Source: Luscinia megarhynchos (taxonomy: Eukaryota > Chordata > Aves > Passeriformes > Turdidae). From it: a DNA stretch of 64,000 bases. Under the pieces are notes generated by a model, which did not search any database, was not told the DNA's origin, and worked only from the letters and a program-made list of their open reading frames with translations. The DNA lies in NCBI GenBank assembly GCA_034336665.1, contig CM067569.1, forward strand, positions 19,227,820 to 19,291,819, given 5' to 3'. Shown one piece after another: positions 1 through 10,175 of the stretch (within the stretch, counting starts at the first letter, position 1; each line of letters begins with the position of its first letter). The translations under genes were made by a program, and so were the position numbers.

Positions 1-330
1 AGGATGCCGGGCAGCCCCGGGGCTGAGAGGGAGCAGAGCTCCTCGGTGCCGGCAGTGGGGCGGGGGCCAGGACCCCCAGTCCGAGGGCAGGGCACTGAGT
101 GCGGCTGTGCCTGCGCTGGTGCCCTGAGTGCGCGAAAGAAAGCCCGCTCCGAACCACAGCCATCCTCCGCAGAAACACTTTCCCCATCGCCCTCAGACAA
201 CAGGAGTTTATTCTGGCTCGTGTCAGCCCCCGGGACGGGCCCTTTCCCCGTCCGTGCCCAGCCGGGCCGGGACACTCCGCCACCCTCCGCGGCTTTAACC
301 CCCCAGATTTCCTCGAGATCCGATGCTGTT
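1..330. promoter_or_regulatory. CpG-rich segment, possible end of the 5' CpG island
   Basis: The first 330 bases are GC-rich with many CG dinucleotides, then the sequence changes to AT-rich. PAX2 promoters are embedded in CpG islands (family knowledge), so this may be the downstream edge of an island around exon 1. No TATA box or initiator can be assigned. Confidence 0.4.
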
Positions 331-1539
331 TGCTCTGATTTCGGATTTCGGTGGCAGAGAGGGAAGACGCCAGTTTCGAATTAATGGCGGGTTAGTCGCT
401 GGCTGTACTGTGAGTCGTTTTGGTTTGGCGAAAGGTTGGACTGCGGGAAAAATAGGACAATTGCACGGCTGGGAGATGAAGTGGCTTTGGAGGCTCCCAA
501 GAAGTCACGATCACTCCTGGTTTATTTACCAGATACCCGGTGTGAATTTTAAATACATTCCTAGCACAGAGAAATGGGCATTCGTGCTACATTTCCGATT
601 TTTTTAAAAAGGCTTTCTTAAGAAGGGGGATGAAGGAACCCGAAAAGCCCCCTTTACCAGGGACTGTAATAAGGAATTTCCAGTGATTTTAATTAAACCG
701 CAGGAGAGAAAATAATCCCGAAATTTAAATTGAAGAAGAAAAATTGCAAATAGAAAACCGAGATTGAGAGTATGTTGAGTCAGGAAATGAATAATTAAGA
801 GCAATTTGTAACTTTTGACACCGAAACTTTTGAAGACACGCCCTGCCCGCTGCATAAAACACAAATCGAAAAGATAGAAAATGAAAATGCTTGAAGTTTA
901 AAAAAAAAACCGATTTTGCTATGAGAAGGAAGGCGCAGAAATACAAATCCACGAATAAATCCCCAAACGCGGATGTAGGTAACTGCCTTTCCAATAACTG
1001 ATTTCCAGAATACATTGCTTAAAATGTGAGGTTTGATTCCAAAAGAGCTTTAACAGCAATCACTCCGTACATTAGACATTATTTTTAGTTTTCAGCGGTG
1101 CGATCTGTTTCCAGACGCGATGTCAGTAATTTCGGCTCCAGTACGATCTGAAACATATCAGCAGACGAAAGAGGCATTTCACTGTCGCTGATTTTTTACA
1201 AACTCCAGGGAGATTCGTGACCAATTTTTGGCTTCCGATTAGGGAAAAAAAAACCAAAATCAAAACATCATCAAATCTAAACAAAACAAAAAGACCCCAC
1301 CAACATTTGATTCGTTTTTCTAGTGTATTTCTAGAGCTATAGAGCTGGATATTATTAAGCAATTAAAACAGACGCGGGCACAGGCTCCTGACACACAGAC
1401 AGACAGAAACACACGATCGGTACGACAGCGGCACGGCTGAGCCTGTGCAGATACAGATGCCGGCACTTACATGCGGATAAATACTCTTAAATATCTGACT
1501 GCTCTGATAGAAAGAATCTTAGAAAACCACGGGGCAGAA

Positions 1540-1700
1540 CAAAACAAACTCGTGTGAAAAATATCCGGGACTGCAATAATTTGAATTATTAATTTTTAAT
1601 CTTTTTGCTCCTGTTGCCTTTTAATACTTTGTAATGCGAGTTATAATAGGTGCCTTGAATTATTTATCATGGAGTTGCCGAAGAAATTGCTATCTTGTAA
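1540..1700. promoter_or_regulatory. Candidate conserved noncoding block in intron 1
   Basis: Clustered homeodomain-type cores (TTATTAATTTTTAAT, TTATAATAGG, GAATTATTTATCATGG) in non-repetitive sequence with no simple-sequence expansion. This resembles vertebrate developmental enhancers, but conservation was not measured. Confidence 0.25.
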
Positions 1701-3175
1701 CTTTAGAGGCAACATGTGCAGAAGGGGTTCTGAGCAAATGAAGGAAGAACACAACAATATATACTCGAGGCTTTTAGTGGAGGAAGATAAATATCCCCCG
1801 TCCCTTCTGAAATCCAAAATATGTTTTAAAAAAGACTAACAAAATAATGTAAAAAATAACCGCGATTCAGCTGGGAACGACGAGAAAGCCAGCCGGCGCC
1901 CCGGCCGATGGGGCTGGGAGGGGATGTGTGAAGGTGTTACAGAAGGGGTGGGGGAGATGGGAAAAACTCTATTTGTGCGAAAGGACTTGGATCGATCGCA
2001 GGGCAATGAGAGTTTCCACTAAGTTCAGAGCCAATAAGTCAGTGTCAGAAGCAGGAGAGAAAAAAACCTCAACGAAAATACAAACAGATCATTTTTCAGC
2101 AAACTGCAAAACGAACTAAGATCTCTTGGCGAGGAAAATACAGGAGGTTAGGGTTGCGTGAAAGGAAAGCTTTAATACAGAGTGCACTCCACAGCTATAT
2201 CAGCTGGGTATTCCGGAGACAGAGACAGCCAGGTAGCAGCGCCAGCGAAGCAGTACCGCCTGCGAGCGGGCATCTCCCCTTGCCCTGGCAGCGGCGAGCT
2301 GCTCTCGGCTCTAACGTAGACGTTTGATTCACGACCAAGAGTCTTGTTGCGTCCCAAAAGGAGATATTTCCCTTTATCTCCGTCACTCCGTTTCTCGTGC
2401 CCACGCTTAGCAGGTGCATACTTTTTTCCCCCCACCCCAAATTATTTCTAGAAATGGAGAAAGACAGATCGGAGGAAAAAAAAGCGATCCTAGCAGTCCT
2501 ATCTGAGAGAGAGCAGGTTTTTTCCTGGAAAGGGGGGAATAGAAGAAAACGGAGAATTTAAATTCTCCCTGAATTGGATTTGTGTGGTGGGGAAAAAAAA
2601 AAAAAACCAAACCCGGAACAGTACGAGTCTGGTTTTTTTTTTTTTTCCCCTAGAAATTCTTTCCTGTAAAGATCGAAAGCTAGTGAGAGAGGGTCCGCCT
2701 ATAAAGGAACACCAACTGCGGGACTCAAAATATTTTCTTCCCCTCTCTCTCCCTCCATTTCTTTCCCTTTCTCCTTTTCTCTGTGAATCCTTTCAACTCG
2801 CATCCCAAAATAACGGGATAGGACTGCTTGCATGGGGGACATGCCGCGGGGTGAGGGAGGGCGGAGTTCGCGAGGAACTGTAATTGACAACGTGATAGAA
2901 AATCCTGGGAAGAAAATGAGAAAAAAAGCCCAGGAGTAAAGAGAAGGGGGACTGCGGCAGAGTCCGCCCGGAGCCTCTAAGAGGTCGAGCTCTGGAGTTT
3001 GGGAGTGCATCTCTGGGGAGAGGAGCGGGCGCTGTTTCCATGTTCGGCCCATCACAATGGCCGTGAGAATCCACCGCTCCGGCATCCCGGTCGGGACCGC
3101 AGGAGAGCGGCTCGGGGAGGGAGGGCGGCGTGCGGGAAGGTGGAGAACAATCTTCCTCCGCCTCGGGAAAATTCA

Positions 3176-3241
3176 TTCTGCCTTCTCTTCTCTTTCCTTT
3201 CCATTTTTTATCTTTCCTTCTTATTTATCTTTCTTTTATTT

Positions 3242-3336
<95 letters not shown>

Positions 3337-3560
3337 CTCTTTCTCTCTTTCTCTCTTTCTCTCTTTCCCTCTTTCCCTCTTTCCCTCTTTCTCTCTCTCT
3401 CTTCTCCTCCTCTTTATTTTTCTCTTGTTATCTCTTTCTCTCATTTTCTCATCCTCTCTGTTTTTAGCTCCTTCTTTCTCTCTTTCTTCCTGTTTATCTT
3501 GTCTCTCCTCCCCACGTCCTGTTCCCCACTCTCGACCCCCTCGCCATTACCTCCATCTAT
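3176..3560 (+). repeat. TTTC microsatellite in a long polypyrimidine tract
   Basis: A perfect TTTC run covers about 3239-3335 (about 24 copies). It is followed by octamer variants, CTCTTTCT about three times and CTCTTTCC about three times, up to 3390, then CT repeats to about 3401. Pyrimidine-rich sequence extends on both sides. The tract ends less than 300 bases upstream of the exon 2 acceptor. Such mirror-symmetric pyrimidine runs can form triplex (H-DNA) structures and, in RNA, bind PTB-type proteins (established knowledge). Its effect here is unknown. Confidence 0.95.
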
Positions 3561-3667
3561 CTGTAATGACTGGAGATTTTGCAGTACGAGTGGTAAAGAA
3601 CCCACGACTAACGGTGTGTTTCTGGTGTGCGTGGGTTGTTGTGTTTTTTTTATTTCTCTTTCCCCAG

Positions 3668-3836
3668 CAGGGCACGGGGGTGTGAACCAGCTCGGGGGGG
3701 TGTTTGTGAACGGCAGGCCCCTACCTGACGTGGTGAGACAAAGGATAGTGGAGCTGGCTCACCAGGGGGTGCGACCCTGTGACATTTCCAGGCAGCTGCG
3801 GGTCAGCCACGGTTGTGTCAGCAAGATCCTGGGCAG
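3668..3836 (+). CDS. PAX2: PAX2 exon 2: start of paired domain (PAI subdomain)
   Basis: This exon of 169 bases encodes residues about 15-71, from [20 protein letters not shown] to [11 protein letters not shown], the N-terminal half of the paired domain. It contains the beta-turn region and the first helix-turn-helix (around [19 protein letters not shown]), whose third helix contacts the DNA major groove (family knowledge). The acceptor is a pyrimidine run ending CCCCAG before CAGGGCAC; one base comes from exon 1 to complete Pro15. The donor is CAG/GTAAGG and splits Arg71 after two bases. A run of seven G at 3694-3700 encodes Gly24-Gly25-Val26. The acceptor is a tandem CAGCAG, so use of the second AG at 3669-3670 would remove three bases. 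No stop or frame break is seen. Confidence 0.98.
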
Positions 3837-5072
3837 GTAAGGAAAGAGGCAGCTCCTTCCCCTCCCCTGAGACTGCTTCGCCGCATCCCTTCCCCGCTCC
3901 GGTATGACCTTCCGCCCTTCCCTCGGCACCGGGCTCTCCCCGCCACGACCCCGAGCGGCCCCGGCACCTTCGCACAGTGGGAGCCCGCGGCTGAGCAGGG
4001 CCCCCTCCTCCAGCTGGCAAGGACGTGTTTCTCCTCCGCCCCCCCCTTCCCTCACCGGCAGTGTTTGAAAACTCCTGGGAAGACAAAATAATTTCAGAAG
4101 AGTGGGTGGGAGGGCGGGAAAGAGAAGGAATAGGAGAAAGAAAACGAAAGAGCGACCAAAAAAACCCCAATCCAGCAAGAACAAAAAAAAATCCTCACTC
4201 ACAAGAAGCCGTAAGCAGCCTTACCAAATACACGGATAAATAAACAAACAACGGGGCAAATAAATAAATAAATAAAGGCCCGCGGTAACCGATCACCGCC
4301 AAATGAGGTGTGCAATATCCCTAGGGGCTACTCGGGGAGAGCAGGGCCCTGGCCCGGCCGCTGGGCTGCGGAGCAGTGTGAGCAGAGCCCCGGCCGCCGG
4401 TGCGGGCGGTACGCGCGGCCGTGCCCGCCGAGGCCGGGACACAAACGCTGCCGGCAGCAGAGCTGGTGCACAGCGGGGAGTGGGCTGGAGCTGCCCTGTA
4501 CGAGCAGCCGCTTTAGAGGGACCCCGAGGCGGGGATAAACCGCACTCCCGCGCCCGCAGCCCGGCTCGGGAGCGGCCGGCTGGGAGATGCAGGCGGGGAG
4601 TGCGAGCCCGCCGCCCGCTCCCCGCGCCCCCATCCCCGCCGCCCGCACGGCTGCATCGGGAACGGGGTTTCTCTTTTATTTCCCCACCCCAGGGTCTGAA
4701 AGAAGTGTGTGCGCGTAAAGCGGGGGAAGGGGGAGGCAGCGCCCCTCGCTTCTAGCACACACGTACGCACAAGCAAAAAAAAAAAAAAAAAAGGAATTCC
4801 CCCTAAAAAAAATCAAAGCACAGAAAAGTAGAGCTAGCCCTAGAGAGGCGAAGGGATTGCCTTAACCCCAGGTCAGGCTGCCTGGCGACTCGCGGAGCGG
4901 CGACATGCAGCGCCCGAGCGGCCACGGCCCGACGCCGCGTACCCGCGGGCCGCAGCCGAGGTGGGCACGGGGCAGGGGCCGCGGGGCGCTCCCAGGGCCG
5001 GGGGGGCTCTGAGAGCTCGGGGACGGCGGAGCTCCTCCCGGCACGGCAGGCCACTGACCATCTTTTGTGCAG
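3837..5072 (+). other. PAX2: Intron 2
   Basis: The intron is 1,236 bases long, from GTAAGG to TTTTGTGCAG. A possible branch point CACTGAC lies about 20 bases before the acceptor. It holds an A-rich stretch with an AAATAAATA microsatellite at about 4257-4276, a poly-A run at about 4774-4792, and CpG-dense sequence from about 4330. No gene is seen; the open frames here follow from the high GC content. Confidence 0.9.
4256..4276. repeat. AAAT microsatellite
   Basis: About five copies of a four-base AAAT unit, next to a related AAACAAAC stretch just upstream. Confidence 0.8.
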
Positions 5073-5900
5073 GTATTACGAGACGGGAAGCATCAAGCCC
5101 GGTGTGATCGGAGGCTCCAAACCCAAAGTGGCCACCCCCAAAGTAGTGGATAAAATCGCCGAGTACAAGAGACAAAACCCAACGATGTTCGCCTGGGAAA
5201 TCCGGGACAGGCTATTGGCCGAGGGCATCTGCGACAACGACACGGTCCCCAGCGTCTCGTCCATAAACAGGTAAGAGCAACCCCGCAGCTCGCGGCCCAG
5301 TCGCATCTTTACGGCCCCATAAAACCCCTTCCAACAGCGAGAATGGCCTCAATCCTTCCTCTGTCAGGGTAGACCCAGCCTGCTCCAGTCCCCTGCCGGC
5401 AGCGGGACCCGTGGGCATGGCCCGCCAGCCCCCGGGCCCGCCGTGACCTCCGAGCCCAGCTCCGGGCAGCGGGACGAAAAGAGCCGCCCGCTCCCGCAGC
5501 GGCGCCCCGAGCAGCGGTGCGCGGATGTGTCCCGGGGCTCGCTGCAGCCCGGCAGCCCGGCCCTGCCGCAAGGGCTGGGTGCTGCTCGGCTGCAGGGTTG
5601 CCGGGCTGCGGAGCCGGGCTTTGCCGTCTCTCCAACACCCCTGCCGAGGTGTAGATGACCTCCAGCCTTGCCAGGGTATTAGCGCTCTGAGCCGAAAGGC
5701 TGCCGTCATCTCCTGCCAAGCCGGGCTCGCAGCCGCCAGCCGCTGAGCGCGGGAGGAAGGATTCCCTGGCACCCACGCCCCCGGCTCACTCCCCATCGGA
5801 TAGCCCGAGGGAATGGTTAAATTTGCCGGGCGGTTCTTTACCCGGCTGGGGAGCGCTGTTCTCCGCGGTCCCTGCGGCCCGACTCGGTCTGATCCTGCCC
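4330..5900. promoter_or_regulatory. CpG island covering exon 3 and its flanks
   Basis: From about 4330 to 5900 the sequence is GC-rich with frequent CG dinucleotides, interrupted by short A-rich runs near 4774 and 4806. It spans the end of intron 2, exon 3 and about 600 bases of intron 3. CpG islands extending over 5' exons are usual for Polycomb-regulated developmental genes such as PAX2 (family knowledge). Boundaries are by eye; the CpG ratio was not calculated. It could include an internal promoter, but no start site is visible. Confidence 0.7.
5073..5270 (+). CDS. PAX2: PAX2 exon 3: linker and C-terminal (RED) paired subdomain
   Basis: This exon of 198 bases completes Arg71 and encodes residues 72-136 plus two bases of Arg137. 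The protein starts [20 protein letters not shown] and ends VPSVSSIN. It carries the linker between the two helix-turn-helix units, which runs in the minor groove ([13 protein letters not shown]), and most of the second (RED) subdomain, including [19 protein letters not shown]. The acceptor is TTTTGTGCAG/G and the donor is CAG/GTAAGA. As far as I can recall, the residues are identical to mammalian PAX2, as expected for this very conserved domain. Confidence 0.98.
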
Positions 5901-7295
5901 TCGCAGAGGGATGGGCAGCAGCAGAATCGATTTCGCACTAGCCAACCATTTCCCCCCTTCCGCCTTCCCCATTTCCTCCCCCGGCTGCTAGGGTGCAGAT
6001 TTTGTTGGTTTTGTTGTTGGAGAGATTCAGATTTGGTCTCAGGTTTGAGGTGACAAAAATAACCATATGACAGGCAAAAACCCAGGATCGATGCAGGAGA
6101 AAAGGGAATAGATGTAATCGAGCACTGACAGACATCAAAGTGCTCAGACTGTTCACATTCAAACACAATGTACATCTCATCTTCACACTTTGGCAACACA
6201 ACACTCTTGTGCGCACAGTAAAAGCAATTACGCTGTTTTAGTGTTATGTATGTACAGATACCCTGACTGTGCCCACAGAAATACAACCTCTAGAAACAGA
6301 GTAACGCAAAACTATTTGCAAAAGGTGTGTACATAGGCATGAAATACCTCACCAACAGAGTAAAAATACATGAATTTTCAGACGCAATTCCAAATGTATG
6401 GCTCTTCCCAGTCAAATAAACATACACAGGATATGTGTAAATAAGCATGCAGGGGTTTGTAGTGTCTACATAGATAAAATGCACAAATTGGTATACTGGC
6501 CCCTTTGATATATAACAAATTTAGCTAGATTAAAAAAACCAAAATCAAAACCTGGTGTATTTACAGCAAGGGAAGCAAAAAAATAAATAGCAAGGAAAAC
6601 ACAGTGGTATTTTTTTGTCTTGCACTTTTCATGGCAGATTTATCAAAATATGTCTAATAACTCAGACTGTGTATTTCTAAATCTGGCATCCTATATAAAT
6701 GGGTTTTAATATTTTGCAAATGATATGGAATTATCCCAAATCATCTTGAAAACAGCAGGTAGAATTAGCTAGTGGAATGTACCTTGGCTAAGAAAGATTC
6801 CCTCAGACACACTGTCTCTGTAATATACTGCTAGGCTACCCTAGGAAATTATCCCTGTGTGTGCCATCTGTATTAAAATGGTTATTAAGTTATGAACAGG
6901 GTAACATAATACTGATCGGCTAATTATACACCCTCCTAAAAAACCTCCAGGTCTCTGTTACTCTCTCAGTCAGGTATTGAAATAATAACAGTTTGACATT
7001 CAGACACCTTACAAAGGCAGCGGTGGAAGGACAGACAGCTATCCCTGTAAGGAACTGAGCTGGTGGTATGGAAGTCCAGAGGAACAGCCATAGGCTTTTT
7101 GGGGAAATAGCATATATGGACCCAACATATATTTATACCTCAGCCGGCTTCAGGGATCTCAATATCCAAAAGTCACTGAAGTCTCAGTCTTATGCTTGCT
7201 GGACCCAGTGCCTCACATCTGGGTTGTGATGTCCTGGGCAGGAACCTGAGCACCAGATTTAGCTCCCACCATGCTACCAGTCTGCAGCAGGGTTT

Positions 7296-7432
7296 TGGGA
7301 GTCTTTGTGCCTCAGTTTCCCCACACTGGAAACGAAACAGATTTTTCTCAGGAGGAGGTGGAAACAAATGTCAGATTGTGCTTATAAAATACTTTGAGGA
7401 CAAGTGTTCTGTAGCTGCTAAGTATTATTATA
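7296..7432 (+). repeat. MIR-like SINE remnant, 3' part
   Basis: GTGCCTCAGTTTCCCCA is followed by AAACG-rich sequence and ends in ATAAAATACTTTGAGGAC and CTGCTAAGTATTATTA. The order (CORE region, then a tail ending in TATTATTA) matches the end of MIR-type SINEs found across amniotes. It is heavily diverged. Confidence 0.7.
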
Positions 7433-9721
7433 CTGGAGAGGCTCAGCTGTGACCCACCATGGCAATGGCATTTGAGTGTGCAGTCCCCATGGCTCAAGAG
7501 CATTTTAGCTTAGTAAGATTCAGTCTTTCCTCATTCCTTTTAAAAATTCAGACCCAACTTCCCGCTGTTCACCTTTGTATGAGGCTCTCCAAAACTCACA
7601 TATGTGAGAAAGTGAGCCCATAACACAGGTCATAAAATTTGCAAGCCTGTCCTAGACAAGAACAGGACAGTGAACTGGGAAAAAATTGCAGTGAAATAGG
7701 AAATATTGAGTATATTAGGGCCCAATCCTAGTGCTGCGGAGAGTAGCGTGAACTTCATCGCTCCAGTGACTTTCATGACTCCAGCTCACAGAACTCACAA
7801 AACACAAAGAAGTTCACAATTTAAATATACATTTTCCTCATTGTAAAAATTCTCATACAGAATCGAGTCAGTTCTTTGTAACAGCAAATCCCTTACCTGC
7901 AGTAAATTGTCATCTCTCCGATCACCAATCACAAATTGGAGTTAATCTAACACTTAGTCTCTGGGCAGCTTCAGAGAGATGACAAATTTAAAACCTAGCC
8001 ATCAATAAATATCTGTCTTCTTACTTTTGCAAAATGTGGAGTTTCCAGTTCAAAATCTGGTTTTGCCCAGTGTCTAGAACAGTTAGAGTTTTTTAGGAGC
8101 ATTTTAACATTTTAAGGCAATTAGCAAGGCATTTACAGAAAAAGAAGTTACCTATATCCCTAGATAGTCTGTGAATATTGTGCTTCAAAACTGACATGTC
8201 TCTGTACACAGAAAAAAATTACTTTTGGTTATTATAAGATTTTTAAAAAATGTACTAATTACATTTTATTTTCTTTCTGAGTATTAGTCTAACATTAGTA
8301 AAGGTCTTTGGGCGAGGAACTATGGAAAAACACAGTTTTAAAAGTCTCCCTTAAACACTTAATTTTTTTTCTTAAATTCTGTGTGTCTACATTGCACTGA
8401 TCTGTCACTATTACACTGAGAATAGCAAACGCATTTAGGTCAACATGTTACTTAGTTCTGAGTTTTTGTCCCTGAAACATTTTCATACCAGACTCATGCA
8501 CACAAAGCGTAGATACAAGCTCTAGTGAAAAAATATGACCTAACTACCCTGTCAAGATTCAGGAAAAAATACTAAAGTCTTCTGCTATGCGGTAGATTTC
8601 TTTTAGTTACAGGAAAAATCTAGAGCGTATAAGAATTAATAACGAAAGTGCACCAGAAATGACAGGATCGAGATCAGTTATCTCTGCGCCAGCAGCTTTC
8701 CTGTTCCCACTTCATGTATGTAAAACCACACACATATACACAGCACATGCAATTGAGAAGCAGGCAAATGACAGAAGATGTTAATTCTTCGGTAAGCAAT
8801 TAATGCTTTAAATTGCTTGAGCACCTAGCTTCTTCAGCGCTCTGCTAGCCCAAACTTTTCCATCTATCATATGACTATAAATGAGTTATCTCTGGTCATT
8901 TCAGGTTAGACTACTTCAACTGAATTAAGACAGTGCTAAATTTAGATGTTCCTTGTGGCAGTCTTCTAAAAACAAACTTGGAAGCAGATGTTAGTGAGAA
9001 CTTTTCCTTTGTTTAGCAGAACATATAGTTCACCTAAGAAGGTTTCATGAGATGATAATTATCCCAGAGAAATCTTCTGAATTAGCCAGTGTACGTTAGT
9101 AGGATCTGGATGGAGCAGATCACGGACATACGCTCACGGCAATGCAAGTTATGCAACGGACATTGTCGTTTAAGAGTTATTTCCTGCTTCTCTTAAATTA
9201 ATGAATTATCTTGGATTAATGAGTGAGGTCCAGAAAGGCAAAGTAAAACAACCTCTCCCTGACTTGTACCTCTATCCCAGTTCTTGGATGGCCAGGTTCA
9301 GTACTAGGAACTCCCAGTTAGTTCATAGTCAAGGCATGCCAAAGGTAAAGCATTTCAGAGTTCAGTCTGTCTTCTGGATACACTTTGGACTCTGAGTTCC
9401 TGAGAGCAGATTTAACTAATACCCCATGGCAGAGAATAGAGTTTAGTGGATATATTATCTCAGTCAAACTGCTGGATGCTTTTTCGATCTTGTGTTAGGT
9501 ATTGGGTATCCATTAATTTTTAGAGTTAAGCATATGGTTTAGGGAGATGTTTCCATTTTCACGATATAACAATTGGCTAATGATGCCTAGTTAAAGTCTC
9601 CAATAATGATGTGCTTTTAAAAATACATATGGAAAGACATGTACATTGACTTGGGTTATAAAGAGCAGTGAAATATACTTGTACACTGAAATATTATTGA
9701 GCATATGGCCAAATTTCAGTG

Positions 9722-9876
9722 GCTGTGGGCCAGGCCTGTAGTTTAGAGCAAAGAAAGGCAGGTTTGAAGATCAGATCTCTCTTACTAGTTTTGACACTAA
9801 TTTTCTGACTGATCTTAGGCAGGTCACGCGGACTCCTTAGAAGGCTGTTTTGCAATTTGTAAAATGAAAATAACAG
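9722..9876 (+). repeat. MIR-like SINE remnant
   Basis: A tRNA-like head (around GGTTTGAAGATCAGATCTCT) is followed by TGACTGATCTTAGGCAGGTC and by TTTGTAAAATGAAAATAAC. These match, in order, the MIR CORE motifs TGTGACCTTGGGCAAGTC and CTGTAAAATGGGGATAA. It is old and diverged. Confidence 0.65.
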
Positions 9877-10059
9877 CTTTTAGTTACTTTTGTAAAACTC
9901 ACCATCATCTTTCATTAAAAATATTTATCGAGGTCAACACAAAAAGTGAAAAAGTTCAAAACTGGAGCTAGGTTGTTTTACATCAGCTGAGGCTTTAGGT
10001 CATGCAGTTGAGGTAAATGTAATGCTTCAAGACAAACAATTGTCTGGCAAAAACCAGGC

Positions 10060-10175
10060 ACATTAGGGCAGGGGCTGTTTTACATGAGGAAAAAAATCAG
10101 TATTATGCAAACAGAGCTCTCTGAGCCACCCTCGCTAGCCAGCGGCACTTGAGAATTCCCCAATCACATCCCGGC
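10060..10175. promoter_or_regulatory. Candidate conserved noncoding block
   Basis: A block of higher complexity in AT-rich intron: an octamer-like ATGCAAAC in TATTATGCAAACAGAGC, then CpG-containing sequence around GCTAGCCAGCGGC. No ORF or repeat is visible. The call rests on pattern only. Confidence 0.25.

Larger units (their letters stand above)
1..3667 (+). other. PAX2: Intron 1, 3' part
   Basis: No coding exon is seen here. A search by eye for the usual PAX2 first exon (MDMHCKADPFSAMH) found nothing, so exon 1 should lie upstream of position 1. Positions 1-330 are CpG-rich. 600-2150 is AT-rich, and its stretch around 1560-1700 has several TAATT-type cores. 2400-3150 is mixed and includes A, T and pyrimidine runs. 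3176-3560 is almost pure pyrimidine on the + strand and contains the TTTC microsatellite. The frames starting near 2999, 3057 and 3130 are driven by that repeat and are not independent genes. Confidence 0.85.

Noticed and set aside
2696..2708. TATA-like box CCTATAAAGG in intron 1
   Set aside because: A single motif without an identifiable start site or in-frame exon; too weak to call a promoter.
3057..3139. Possible alternative first exon starting at ATG 3057 with donor after 3139
   Set aside because: It would leave two spare bases, whereas exon 2 needs one, so the paired domain would be out of frame.
1..3667. PAX2 exon 1
   Set aside because: The expected MDMHCKADPF coding sequence was not found in this stretch; it should lie upstream of the window.
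2999..3685. Frames rich in Ser-Phe-Phe-Leu on + and Lys-Glu-Arg on -
   Set aside because: They are translations of the TTTC microsatellite and not proteins.
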